In this document: positions 1-10,759 of the stretch, in pieces | How positions within the stretch are numbered: the stretch's first letter is position 1 | How the letters are laid out: each line of letters begins with the position of its first letter | Origin: Trichobilharzia szidati | Lineage: Eukaryota > Platyhelminthes > Trematoda > Strigeidida > Schistosomatidae | Direction of reading: 5' to 3' | Assembly: GCA_944472155.2 (NCBI GenBank) | Contig: OX235271.1 | Span: forward strand, 23,257,710-23,321,709 | DNA length: 64,000 bases | The notes under the pieces: generated by a model | The model's input: the letters and a program-made list of their open reading frames with translations, nothing else | The model's database searches: none | What the model was told of the DNA's origin: nothing | Translations under genes and position numbers: made by a program

Positions 1-82
1 TCTGCTTGACAATGACCAATATTAATCTGCATTCAGTTGAATTCACATCTGCTATTACTTGCAATAAAAATGATGTCAAAAT

Positions 83-91
83 CATACAAAT
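83..91. repeat. Left target-site duplication of MULE copy A
   Basis: CATACAAAT immediately before the element. It is repeated at 4779-4787 and occurs once, unduplicated, in the empty site at 7217-7225 (reverse strand). Confidence 0.9.
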
Positions 92-175
92 GGGCGAGGG
101 TATAGGCTATGACGTTTTAATTTCTCTGTGCCTCAGGTTTTCTCGTCTTTCATTGGCTGGAACAGTGGCGGTAAG
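92..175 (+). repeat. Left terminal inverted repeat of MULE
   Basis: Imperfect match to the reverse complement of about 4695-4778. Shared blocks are TAGGCTATG near the tip and AGGTTTTC...CATTGG further in. A possible splice donor, GTAAGT, follows near 171, so the TIR probably also carries promoter and 5' leader of the transposase gene. Confidence 0.65.
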
Positions 176-599
176 TTTATATTTGATTTTGGTAGGTAGG
201 TGATGTCGTGTGCAGCCCTGTGTGCTTGCGTCGTGCATTGTTTCTATGCAGATTTGATGAATGTAATTGTAAACTTAGACTTATAAAACGTGTTTTTCTT
301 CTTTTTTGGTGCATGTACAAGGCTTGGTTTGTCATACACTCGGTTGTTTGGCCTGTCGGTTGCCTGCGATGTCAACGAACCCGTGGGTTTTTGTGCTTTT
401 CTAGAATTTATTGTTTCGTGCGGTATATCTTGATGGATATTGATCAGTCATGCATTTGAATATTGCTTTGTTTACTGAATTATCTTGAAATAGTTGTGAC
501 ATAGATGGATGCTAATTGACAAAGCCTTTTTGAAGTTCACTGCAGGTAGTCAATGCGACAGAAAGCAGTGCAGACGTTAGTGGAATTTTTGGTGAAGTA

Positions 600-2622
600 A
601 TGCTTGGAAGGCGTTACTTCAGCTGGGAGGAATTTGAGAAAGCATTAGAAGAGTTTCAAAAAGTGAGGAAGTTTTTCAATGCTAACAATGTAGTTGTCCT
701 GCACTCACTACGTCCGTATTCAGAGCAAAAGAATAGCGGATGATATATTCAAGTACGCCTGTGTTGGTTTTAAATGTACTTTTGGAGTGCATCGTGTAAG
801 GCCTGGCTTAAAATTGAGAAACAATTCGTAAGAAGAATTATACTATGGTATTATGAATATTTAAGGTCTAAATGTTGCAATTGTCCTTCTTCGATTCGGG
901 TGGTTTTGCACAGTAGTGAATACGTAATTACTGCTCACAAAATGGTGCATAACCATCCATGCGATAGGGTGTACATGCAGAATGACCCCTGGTATAGACG
1001 ACTAACAGTAGAAGAGAAAGAAAACTTGGAACCCCTTCTTCAGCAATCGCACTCATCCGATGAAATAATTACGCATGTTAAGGAAAAATTCCACAAGGAT
1101 ATAACTCGTAGTGACGTTAAACATATGAAAGCCCTAGTTAATAAAGGTAACTTAGACGTAATTGTTATTTACTTAAGGTATGTCGAGCCGTCGTGACATT
1201 TTTGATTTCCTGAAATGCCGTGGGAAGTTAATGGAGTATTACTCAGATGAACCTACGAGGAATTCACTAACAAGAGTCTGTTTTTCAACTAATGAGCAAA
1301 TCCAATTGTATAAACAGTTCCCGGAGGTTGTCGGTATTGACTCTACATATAATACAAATAAAGGGAAGTAAGTTTACCAATTCATTAATCAACATGCAGG
1401 TATTCATTGTTCCAATTAGTTGTGACGGATAATTTTGGTCGTGGGCGACCAGTGTTATTTGCTTGGACTCGAAAGGAATTCAAACGTGATGTAGTCTGGA
1501 TTTTGGACTCATTTAGTCAAATAATGGAAGATACATCTAAAACTGAGACATTTATTATGGACTGTGCGCAATGTGAAATAAGAGCAGTGAAGTTAACGCA
1601 CAGGCAAGCGCACATTGTGCTCTGTTCTTTCCATGTTTGTCGTGCATTCTGTCGTAAAGTAAAATTTTTTTAGCATATTAAAAATTTTAATTGCAGACGC
1701 GGAATCCCATTGTTAAGAACTATTTATGTCGCTTAGTTCAGTGTAAAAGTAGATCAGAGTAATGCCTGTAATATTTTCATTTTCCAGATTTAATTTCTAT
1801 TTTAGAGTTATAAGCAGATTGGATGTTCGTGTCAGTCAATATATACAGCATCGTTGGATGAGTAGACGAGAATTGTGGGCAGCAGCTTTCAGAGATCACG
1901 TGCTGACTTATGGTAATGCTACTAATAATCGAGTAGAAAGTTCACACAGGCAAGTGAAGCGGTACTTGCAAAGGTCAGACAGTCTGCAGAAAAGCATGCT
2001 GAAGGTTTATAAATGGTGTCAACGAAGTTATTCTAGAATTCAGCAGGAGTCGATGATTGCTCGGTCGCGATGCCTCACGTATTCATGTTCACAACGTTTA
2101 ATACCAATCCTTCGACTCCTGACGCCATACGCTGCCAGAAAAGTGATCCTTGAATATGAAAAGCGGCGATGGGCTTCGGTGGAGGTTGAAACTTCCGATT
2201 ACGTCTTCTTCCAAGACCATGGGAGGAGGGTAGAGGTTGATCTGCGTGCTTGTACATGCACTTGTTTGACGTTTCAGACATGTCGGTACCCCTGCCGGCG
2301 CTTGCTGTTGGTCCATTTCAGAAAGCCGTGTTTTACAGGTACACTTGCGTTTGTGTTCGTAATTATATTTACGTTTTTTGTTCCACCTTTTATGGTCAAT
2401 CATGTGCTTCAGAAGTGTAAACACTGGACGTGGTCACGCGACTCTTGCGCATCTCAAAGCATTTCCGCAGTTGTCCCTCGAAATCCGTGTAACATAGTGC
2501 AAATCAAACGGAGGCTTATTAATGAGCGCCTGATAAGAATTACTGACAAATTTGGAGAGGTGTTTGCCGCGAACGTCGCAGGAGAATTTATCGCACATAT
2601 GGACCGTCTTCTTAATATGTAA
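600..2622 (+). CDS. MULE transposase with micro-introns (copy A)
   Basis: Spliced transposase of the Mutator superfamily, which would cut and paste the element in the nucleus. Proposed introns: 828-865, 1147-1177, 1368-1399, 1659-1696 and 1741-1787 (38, 31, 32, 38, 47 nt), all GT-AG, and joining across them keeps frame. N-terminus: a FAR1/WRKY-like zinc finger (FKC...CCNCPSS...HNHPC). Core: the DDE triad is readable as GIDSTYNTN (D), FIMDCAQCE (D) and NNRVESSHRQVK (E), with the LCSFHVCRAF motif. C-terminus: a SWIM-like finger CTCLTFQTCRYPCRR in which the usual His is Arg. The ATG at 600 follows an acceptor at about 545. The frame must shift by one nucleotide between 690 and 725 to reach ADDIFKYACVGF, so this copy is probably damaged there. 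An intron near 2339-2412 is possible but not resolved. Confidence 0.8.
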
Positions 2623-3739
2623 ACAAACTAATGTTGTATTATAATAAATGTGAACTTTTCACATAAATCTTGTTGTCTTTCAATTAATGCGTTCGCTTTG
2701 TGAGCACGGCATGCTAGACCGGTGCTCTGTAGGACTTGAACTCGTTACTATACTTAAGTGTAATTCTGCAGAAACACTATCGACCGATATACGTGGTGAA
2801 TTATAAGTAGTTTAGTGGACCTTAAGTCTCTGTCTACAGTTACGTGAAGACTTCTCATAGTCATATGCAAGTATGTAGGGAAGAATGACAACAATAGGTA
2901 CAACTTAGACACTGCATTGCAGTTACAGTTCGTATGCGGTTTCCTGTATTACAAATCAGTGTATTACGAATATTTAAATTAAAACGTTATGGCAGTCCCT
3001 ATGATAACGGGTGTTAACGTACACTGTAAAGTTAAGTTTACACATGACGAATAAATAGGTAGGTTGAGCTGTAGCAGTCGTAGTAACATTTCGCTTACGT
3101 TTAATTATGCAGTCAAATAAATCATCAAGTATCATTGATAAGTCTGACATCTGCATCGTCATGCAAAAAAAATTAGTTTCATTTAGATAGAATAAGAAAA
3201 GTATTGTAAGCAGGATGTTAAATGTATTTCACGAAAAAAATAAGCAAATGTCTTTACACAATTGTTTATCGTAATTATTTCGCCCATGTTGAATTCCTGT
3301 GACCCAGTAGACTGACATTGCCGGATATCTGTAAATAAGTCAACAAAGTGTATCTTTTTAAATCGCAGAAGTAAGGAAGAAGTAATATTAAAGTTAAACC
3401 CTTTATATTTACATACCTTTTCTGAAAAAGGTTCTTTTTCATTCTTTCGTTATGACAGCATTCTTCTGCAGTTTTCAATGTCACACAGAGATTGTTCGTC
3501 TTATGCAGCACAGCAGCAAGCAAATAATAGTAATTCAATAAGTCGTCTAAACGGGTATTTACAATGAATGCATGTAATTTCTACAGGCACAATAAGTTAT
3601 GTAATGAATTACAATCCTCAAGTATCATAAAATAATACTTTTTCAGAAGTTCAAGTTGTTCACTTAGTGAACGAGTAATTAGAACAGGTTATGATAAGTG
3701 TCAACTTGTAAACCATTCACAATGAACAGTGTACAGGAA
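2623..3739. other. MULE interior between the two convergent genes
   Basis: Follows the transposase stop. AATAAA-like signals occur at 2641-2650 (ATAATAAATG), suitable for a 3' end. Otherwise A+T-rich with only short random reading frames; I see no further gene. Confidence 0.5.
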
Positions 3740-3745
3740 ACTTCA

Positions 3746-4430
3746 TCACATCTTGGTTTCAACCAACTTTTCCTTCACGCACATAAGCATCCAGTCACTA
3801 CATACACTCAAGCATTGCAACCTGAACATCACAAAATCCCTACAGATAAATTTTTTAATAATAAATGATTTAAACATATGAGCCATAAGTGAATCTTCAA
3901 TATCCTTCATAGCCACAAGTAATTCATTAAGCATCTCAGAATATCTTAGTGATCTGAACACGAACAGTTGTTAACACTGGGATAACTTATGTAACAGGTA
4001 CAGTACTTGTAAGACACACCTGCTGGCTACTAATCGACAGAAAGTTAATACTAGTTTTAAGTTGTCTGACATTTCACGAGGACCATCTACACTATTCTTC
4101 GTGACCCAATGCACACTGATATAAACATAATCTGATGCCATTTTTGACAATGAACAATTAAGGCCTTCTGATATTGCAAGTGCAAATGTCAATTAAAATA
4201 GTATCATACCTTTGCCTAAGCAATTTTAAATGGGAGCTTCATCAAAGTAGATAAAATCACCAGGAAATGCAGCATCCTGTCTCATTCATCGCATGATCTC
4301 TTCCATGTGCTATGCAATATTTCAGTCATCAAAGATGATAAAAGAAGTGTCTAACGTCCTCAAAACACAGATCTAACTTATTTCTGTAGGCTATTTCTCT
4401 TTCAAATGCACGATTCTCATCGAATAACTG
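3746..4430 (-). pseudogene. Second, convergent gene of the MULE, with micro-introns and stops
   Basis: Minus-strand coding-like sequence opposing the transposase gene. Proposed GT-AG introns at 3840-3875 (36 nt), 3954-4019 (66 nt) and 4168-4209 (42 nt) join readable blocks such as GLNCSLSKMASDYVYI, REMSDNLKLVLTFCRLVASR, SLRYSEMLNELLVAMKDIED and, past the last intron, DFVMFRLQC. Upstream blocks LFDENRAFEREIAYRNKLD and MRQDAAFPGDFIYFDEAPI are separated by in-frame stops, so this copy is broken. I do not recognise a domain. The layout recalls maize MuDR, where a second gene is transcribed from the opposite TIR; that likeness is an inference from position only. Confidence 0.5.
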
Positions 4431-4694
4431 GGATGACAACAGCCATTGCCTGCAGTCAATTTACAACCTTAAGATCTGAAACAACTCACAAAAACAATAC
4501 CTCAATGCTCTAAAACCGTAATAATAATCTTTTTATGCGATATTTCTTCAAAATAATGACCTCTTTCATTAGTAATTCGTCTAGGCTGTCATGACAATTT
4601 TACGCTTTACTACGAACACAATACAGAAAAACATTGCGTTTTTCGGCTACAGAAGCCTAAAACTAGTCAAATATAATCTATTTTCACAATACTG

Positions 4695-4778
4695 AGCGGT
4701 TAGAACGTCGCTATAGGCGTGAACGCGATAACCAATGCAATGCGCGAAAACACCTGGTCATAGAACATAGCCTAACTC
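4695..4778 (-). repeat. Right terminal inverted repeat of MULE
   Basis: Read on the minus strand it starts GAGTTAGGCTATG and includes AGGTGTTTTCGCG...GCATTGG, the counterpart of the left end. It would be upstream of the minus-strand second gene. Confidence 0.65.
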
Positions 4779-4787
4779 CATACAAAT
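4779..4787. repeat. Right target-site duplication of MULE copy A
   Basis: CATACAAAT immediately after the element, followed by AAATCACTC exactly as in the empty site. Confidence 0.9.
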
Positions 4788-5117
4788 AAATCACTCATTT
4801 CAAATTAATACCCAATTTGAACATAAAACAAGAACAAGATACGATGCCGCACACATCAAAGATATATGGAGGAATTGATTTCAAGCTTTATTTTTTCACA
4901 AATATTTATAATTTATCCAACACATTCTTGAGTTTTCTTTGTTTATGCGAAGACAATATTTCTATATTTCTTTATGTGCTCCATTGAATGACTAGTTAGT
5001 AGATTGTACTCACTAAGTGATGTCAGAGAGGACAGCAACCATGTAATTTCACTATAAATCAGATTCATGTAATTCAAATAATACTTATCCATGCCTGTAC
5101 AACTGGTGTGTCCTACA
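4788..5117. repeat. Left arm of inverted repeat, interrupted by the MULE
   Basis: With 1-91 on the other side of the MULE, this is the reverse complement of about 6889-7307. The arms enclose a 1.8 kb spacer filled with a CR1 RT fragment and a PLE fragment. The arm resembles a LINE 3' region; a more diverged relative lies at 55505-56105. Confidence 0.8.
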
Positions 5118-5144
5118 TAGATAGGAAATATATATTATTATTAT

Positions 5145-5515
5145 TATCATTATCATGAATAAGAGTGGGCTTAATACAGTTCCCTGGATCACACCACTAC
5201 TTACTGGTTTAGGCCTTGAGATTATCGAGCCAACTTTCGTTGTCTGACTTCGGCCACAGAGAAATGATTTTATCCAGCTCAGGAGAGGGTCACATATCCT
5301 TAGTGAGCATAACCTGCTGACTAGCAGATTATGGGGAACTCTGTCGAAGGCTTTTGTTATATTGAAATATAGCACAATTACTAGTTCTCTGTTGTCCCTA
5401 CTTCGTGTAACTTCGTTGAAAAAGTCTATGTGACAGGTCACACATGATCTCTTTTTGAGAAATCCGTGTTGTGATGGATTGATAAGTTCATGTTGATTCG
5501 ATAAACAAAGCTTAT
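5145..5515 (-). pseudogene. CR1-like reverse transcriptase fragment
   Basis: Minus-strand RT blocks in order: INPSQHGFLKKRSC, CHIDFFNEV, FNITKAFDRVPHNLL, GVIQGTVLSPLLF. These correspond to CR1-clade LINE RT motifs before the catalytic FADD. Truncated at both ends by neighbouring repeats, so it cannot make an enzyme. Confidence 0.75.
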
Positions 5516-6047
5516 GTTACCAAACTCTCCCTCCACCCTTTGAAATTAGATTTTAAAACTATCATCCTATTGTATGGTTGTGTGTAATTGCATGTGGTGA
5601 GTGCTATAGCTGAACTATTCTCTTGATTTCTTATCTTATTCGGGTCAACTAATCTAGATTTTCGTAGGTTTTCATGCTTGTCTCGTCTGACTATCCCTGT
5701 TCTATTACTTTGACCTATGTTTTTGACCTGACAATCATTACAGGCATGGTATTAGATAAACTAAATAGTATCGATTTAAAGGCTCCACATAAGTGATCCT
5801 TTAACCGACAAAGCTTGTTGCTAATTGAGTTTGTGGGTGGCTCGAATGCCAGCCACCTTTATTCTTGCCTTGTTAAGAATTCTGCGAAAGGTTTCCGAGG
5901 TTCCTTCTTTGCATGAAATTACTACTGATGATTTAGATTCCTTATTGTCGATGTCGCCATTATCTTGCGCATGTTTGACATGCATGTCGTCATTAATATT
6001 ACTATTATTTTTTTTATTATTTTTACATTTCCCTACATACTTTCTGA
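5516..6047. other. Repeat-derived sequence without a gene
   Basis: Sequence around 5490-5560 (TTGATTCGATAAACAAAGCTT) recurs at 54645-54670, so this is a dispersed repeat, perhaps the tail of the PLE that follows. No convincing coding region. Confidence 0.5.
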
Positions 6048-6790
6048 CTAATTTATCAGGTAATTATTAAGTTTCAGAGCTCCTGCCTGTATTTCATTTT
6101 TCTTGGTACTACTTAGTTTTTTTGCTCTGTTATTTAAACATTCCACCAATCGTATTTTCACTGACATAGGATGGGATGATCCGAAGTCCAGATATCTGTT
6201 TGAATGTGCGGGTTTCCTACGGACACTATTGTTTAACTTCCCATCTTTCCCTTTTACCCTACAATCCAACACTGGCAATTCCCCTTCCTGACTTTCCAAT
6301 TCATAAGTGAATTGAATTGCCTCCACCTTTGAGTTAATGTGTTCGAAAAATCTGTCTATATCCTGTGTTCTAAGTACAGTGAATGTGTCATCTAAATACC
6401 TTCACCACACTTTGGGTGTGCGAGTGAACGTTTCAATCGCTAGCTTCTCCCAACTATCCATGAATATACCTGACACAACCGGTGAAATTGATGGCCCCGA
6501 GACAATGCGCTCAGTTGGTTTATATACTTTCCCTGGATTTTAAATACTGTGAATGTCAGGCATAGTTGCACTCACAGCATTATGTCCTCAAGTGACACTT
6601 TCATCCAAAGATCGCGTTCTTGGTTGGAAATGAGCTCATTTCTGACTGCCTCTATAGCCATATTTATTGGTATAAGTGTATTTAAACTGCCAATGCCAAA
6701 ACTAACCATTTTTCATCATTATCTAAATCTAAATTCTCTATTCCATGCTTTGGTTCGTGAGAATTCGTTAATCTAGATTTTCAGTGGATT
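6048..6790 (-). pseudogene. Penelope-like element RT fragment
   Basis: Minus-strand blocks: ISPVVSGIFMDSWEKLAI, RYLDDTFTVLRTQDIDRFF (the YxDD catalytic motif), FTYELESQEGELPVLDCRV and SVRRKPAHSNRYLDFGSSHP. This order and the final RKP-H..RYL-F-S-HP motif are typical of Penelope RT. Stops and frame shifts separate the blocks. No endonuclease part is seen downstream, so it is truncated. Confidence 0.75.
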
Positions 6791-6888
6791 TTAGTGAGAT
6801 TTAATACCATGGGTAAATATTCAGATAACTCATAAGTAGGTGAATTTCTAAAATCAGCTATAATAATATATATTTATCCCTATCCACG

Positions 6889-7307
6889 CAGGAGACACCA
6901 GTTGTACAGGCATGGATAAGTATTATTTGAATTACATGAATCTGATTTATAGTGAAATTACATGGTTGCTGTCCTCTCTGACATCACTTAGTGAGTACAA
7001 TCTACTAACTAGTCATTCAATGGAGCACATAAAGAAATATAGAAATATTGTCTTCGCATAAACAAAGAAAACTCAAGAATGTGTTGGATAAATTATAAAT
7101 ATTTGTGAAAAAATAAAGCTTGAAATCAATTCCTCCATATATCTTTGATGTGTGCGGCATCGTATCTTGTTCTTGTTTTATGTTCAAATTGGGTATTAAT
7201 TTGAAATGAGTGATTTATTTGTATGATTTTGACATCATTTTTATTGCAAGTAATAGCAGATGTGAATTCAACTGAATGCAGATTAATATTGGTCATTGTC
7301 AAGCAGA
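6889..7307. repeat. Right arm of inverted repeat with the empty MULE site
   Basis: Reverse complement of 4788-5117 plus 1-91. It contains CATACAAAT once (7217-7225, minus strand) where the left copy carries the 4.69 kb MULE. Continuing to about 7700 it also matches, inverted, 60856-61341. Confidence 0.85.
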
Positions 7308-7506
7308 TTTGTTTTACTGCACTCAAGTCACCCAAAGCCTGCCATTTGTCACTGCATGGTTGCTCCGTACGAGTAAGTTGATAAACACGTAGAAAGCTAT
7401 ATAAAAACCATTTTAGATCGTTGACAGTGCTTGTATAAGATGCTGTACAGCGTCTTGTTATGGTGACAGTGGATTTCATCAGGTATGCTAGGCCATTACT
7501 AGCCAA
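7126..7506 (-). other. Open reading frame within a repeated flank, unknown
   Basis: A 126-codon frame starting MASNGLAYLMKSTVTI. The same start and first ~90 residues occur at 61052-61341, where the MULE interrupts it, and the window begins inside a third copy. No domain recognised, and its end differs between copies. It may be a chance frame in a repeat; retention of the frame in two near-identical copies proves little because the copies are young. Confidence 0.3.
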
Positions 7507-7773
7507 ACCTTGAGGGATAATATATGAGTGAGTGACTTCAATTGTTTCTCAGCTTCAGTCGGAATGTAGATCAATGCAACTTGTACTACAACGCAAATAC
7601 AAGAGAAATGTACCAGAGAGCGGAGAAAAAGTATGTGGAGTGGGACTTATATGTTTATATTCGTTGTACATTGTAATTTGATGAACAGATATTTATTTCT
7701 ACTAAGTCTTTTTATGCATTTATGCTACTAGTTTATTTATAGTTTTTAGAGAAGTAAAGGTATTTAAGCGCGT

Positions 7774-8720
7774 TTAGGTACTGTAATAGACTGATAGTTG
7801 ATTCGTTCTAGGAATAAATAGTTTATTTATATAATCAGTAGAGTGAAATAGTGTGTACAGAGAGCGTTTGAAACTCATAACCGTATGGCAGTTCTTGACT
7901 TCTAGGGGCAGATTGTTCCATATTTTAGAATACATGACTGTGAAGAAGTTTTCGCGGAGTGTTGACTTAAAGGCTTTTATTGTCACTGTGCAAGTTTGGC
8001 TACGCAGATCGTAAGAGCCTTCTTGTGCGAATTGTATGTCCTTACTGTCTGAGAATGATATTTTGTGTAGGACCTTATAGAAGAATTCTAGGTTTATAAT
8101 TAGTCGTCTTGTCCAGAGTGGGTCAAGTTGTAGAATCATGCACCTTGAGATGTAGTCTTTCTTACATTCTTAGCCAAGTAGTTTTGAGGTAAAATATCGT
8201 TGGATACTTTCTATCCTTAGCTTTCCACGTGTGTGAGTGCTGCTAATAATAAATGGACAGTATTCTAGTATTGGCCTCACATAGGTTTTGTACAGATGGA
8301 GCTTTGCTTCATTGTCGTGAAAGTTCCTGAGTATGCATCCTAGGAGCATCCTCGACTTTTGAATCTGTGATGCCACTTGCTCAGGAAATGTTAGGTTACT
8401 CGAGTACCTTAGACCTAGGTCAACGACACTTCGGAGTCCGGTTAGGTTAGCCGATTGAAGCGTTAATTTAATGTCGATTGAGGGTGCACCAAAGCAGATC
8501 TAGCCACATTTTTTAAGGTTAAATTGGAGGTTCCATAAAGACGACCAAGCAGTCACTTTATCTAGTTCTTTTTGTACAACATTCTGGAATTACCCTAGTT
8601 CATCAGATTGGAGTTTATAAGCTACTTGTAGGTCATCTGCAAAGATGAATGGTTTCCCATGAGAGAAGCTAGCGCATATGTCATTGATGTGTAGTGTAAA
8701 TAGGAGGAGTCCAATGACAC
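7774..8720 (-). pseudogene. CR1 RT catalytic region and C-terminal domain
   Basis: Reading down the minus strand: HINDICASFSHGKPFIFADDLQVAY (FADD catalytic pair intact), then the thumb-like blocks LRSVVDLGLRYSSNLTF, SQIQKSRMLLGCILRNF and KLHLYKTYVRPILEYCPF, ending in the 121-residue frame 7774-8139 (MILQLDPLWTRRLIINLEFF...). The near-identical copy at 58100-59676 has FADD changed to FPDD. Confidence 0.8.
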
Positions 8721-9525
8721 CAATAAGAATAATAATTTTATATTTTCATATAAACATAAATTTACATGAAAATGCATGCCACTTTTACAGGCACGATCAA
8801 GTATAATACAATATCAAATAGTAGATTGTCTACAAGTTGGTAATGCTTGAACAGCTAAATATTTGATATATGTATAAATACACTCTTTGTCTGACCCATG
8901 TCTTATCATTATTGAACTAAACAGCAGTCCTCCAGGTTGCGCAGGAAAATCGACTTCATTTCGTTTTCAACCCGTAGTTGTAGGCATACGATAACCAACC
9001 AATTTTGAGGCAAGTACAACGTTTACAAGGGATAGTAAGCTGTTTTAGAAAAGTAAAGGTGCAAAGGTGAATCATTAAAGTGTAATGAAATAGGTAAATG
9101 CAATGTATCATTAATATATGCATTCATAAAGGAAATACAATGGGAGACTATAATCCCTAGGCTGACAAAGATCATTTGCAATGTATAACGCTACCCTATA
9201 GGTTTTACTATCATGTTGTCCACTTTTGGTTTAATACAATTATCCACAAGCCGGTTGTTTTAATTTCATGCCCTTTTGTGTTTGGTGCACAACCGTACCC
9301 TATAGAGAATAGGAATAAAATAAGTCGAATCAAATTCATAAAGAGCTATAAAATGTTAGGTTTAGTGGAATATAATGAGCAAGTGAAGACGTTATTAGAA
9401 AATGTATGAGATGAGACATTGTTAAGTGATATTCGAAGATACGACAAAGGAAAGCATGTCAATTTACAAGATGCCCCATAAATCTGTGCAGAGCCCACGT
9501 GGTCGCATCTCAGCAATGGGCTGAC
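8721..9525. repeat. LINE 3'-tail fragment nested in the CR1 RT
   Basis: Absent from the duplicate CR1 at 58050-58090, where RT motif ...VVQG-S-V-I-G-PLLF is continuous. The segment starts with an AATAATAATTTT-rich stretch and contains ACTTTTACAGGCACGATCAA, resembling the LINE tails at 6890 and 55550. Most likely a minus-strand 5'-truncated LINE insertion. Confidence 0.55.
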
Positions 9526-9529
9526 CGAA

Positions 9530-9865
9530 TGGTATACCCTGTACTACACCAGAAGTGATTGGGCTAGGTTTCGAAGTTATAGATCCGAGTTTAACTATTT
9601 GGGATCTATTGCTGAGGAATGATTTAAGCCATCCTAATAGTGGGTCACGTATTCCTAGGGATTTCAGCTTATGTATTAGCAGTAAATGGTCGACACGGTT
9701 AAATGGTCAAAACACGGTTAACCCATATAGTCTCAGGCAGGTTAGGTGTACTACTGTCTAGCTGTGATACAGTAAGTGCATTCAGAAAGTACATGAGACA
9801 AGATGACAATACTAGTTGTCGTATGTCACGACTGCTGGTCACAATGTTAAAGAAGTATAAGTGGC
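9530..9865 (-). pseudogene. CR1 RT fragment (motifs before FADD)
   Basis: Minus-strand translation gives SLGIRDPLLGWLKSFLSNRSQ, IVKLGSITSKPSPITSGVVQG, matching 57890-58045 on +. Shifted frames and stops inside. It is fused upstream directly to the endonuclease linker (see 9866-10759). Confidence 0.7.
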
Positions 9866-10759
9866 ATGTTTTGCGTTTTGCGGTCTATGAATAAAGTTGG
9901 TGTCTTTAGGGCAGATTTCAGGGGTGCAACTGTGTCTCTTAATGAACTGATTGTCTTGTAGAAGGTATCAAGTGTTACTTCTAAATTATCATTGGCAGAG
10001 TATTCATCCCAGTCAGAGCTTCTCAAGAGCGTTTTTAGGAATTCCAAGTCGGCATTTCTATAGCCCGTATTTTGATAGTAGACCGGGAAAATTTTAGGTG
10101 TGTGTTTAGTTGTTAGTTGAAGAGGTAGGGTGCAGTACAGTATGTTGTGATCACTGTTGTCGAGTTTATCCCCCACCTCTATAGAGATCGGCTCTATTTT
10201 GTGGCAGAGGACTAAGTCAAGAATATTGTTGTGTCTTGTTGGGAGGCGTACGCACTGCTTCCATCCTCCCACCTCTATGGCTTCTAGGAGCTCCTCGTAG
10301 GTTCTCTGTCCAGTTGAGGTATCCCAGTTCACTCTAGGGGGTTAAAATAGCCACAAATTATTTTGTAGTAGAATTCCAGAGTAGGTACATGCTCTGGTAT
10401 TTTCCGATAACCATATCAGTCGTTTTAGGGCTGTTAGGGGCCCTGTATATACATCCCACAAGAATTTAATCTTCATTCGTGTGGATGCTAATCCACTTAG
10501 ATTCCGAGAGTTTGTCGATAGTTAGGTTTGTAAAAGTATTGGAGTCAGTGGATTTCGAAGCATATATTAGACACCCGCCTCCTCTTTTGTCCACTCTACC
10601 ATTCCTGTGGATGTCATAGTTATCAAGTATCAGCTCTGTATCAGGTATATCATTAGTAAGCCAAGTTTCAGTTACCAGGATCAGTGTTGGCCGTTCCATG
10701 TATGCCAAGCTGCGAGAGGAAGTTATTTTGTTAAGGAGAGATCGAGCATTTAAGAGCAT
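9866..10759 (-). pseudogene. CR1 endonuclease domain
   Basis: Two frames, 10466-10759 and about 9866-10332. The first has the AP-endonuclease start LLNARSLLNKI and the TETWL motif; the second has LDLVLCHK and NSDHNIL (SDH catalytic motif). A frame shift separates them around 10333-10465. The second frame runs into RT residues MPLILL at a deletion junction near 9865. Endonuclease of this type nicks target DNA for target-primed reverse transcription. Confidence 0.8.

Larger units (their letters stand above)
92..4778 (+). mobile_element. Complete Mutator-like DNA transposon (MULE), copy A
   Basis: A 4.69 kb element bounded by the 9-bp direct repeat CATACAAAT (83-91 and 4779-4787), the length typical of Mutator-family target duplications. 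The uninterrupted target is present in reverse complement at 7217-7225, where both flanks continue without the insert, so the ends are exact. The left end starts GGGCGAGGGTATAGGC; the right end read inwards starts GAGTTAGGCTATG. Both ends contain TAGGCTATG, and further in AGGT-TTTC...CATTGG is shared, giving imperfect terminal inverted repeats of roughly 80 bp. Inside are a transposase gene on + and a decayed second gene on -, pointing towards each other. The same insertion is repeated at 61342. Confidence 0.9.

Noticed and set aside
6..459. Two small plus-strand frames at the window start as genes
   Set aside because: They span the MULE border and TIR, show no domain and cross likely splice sites.
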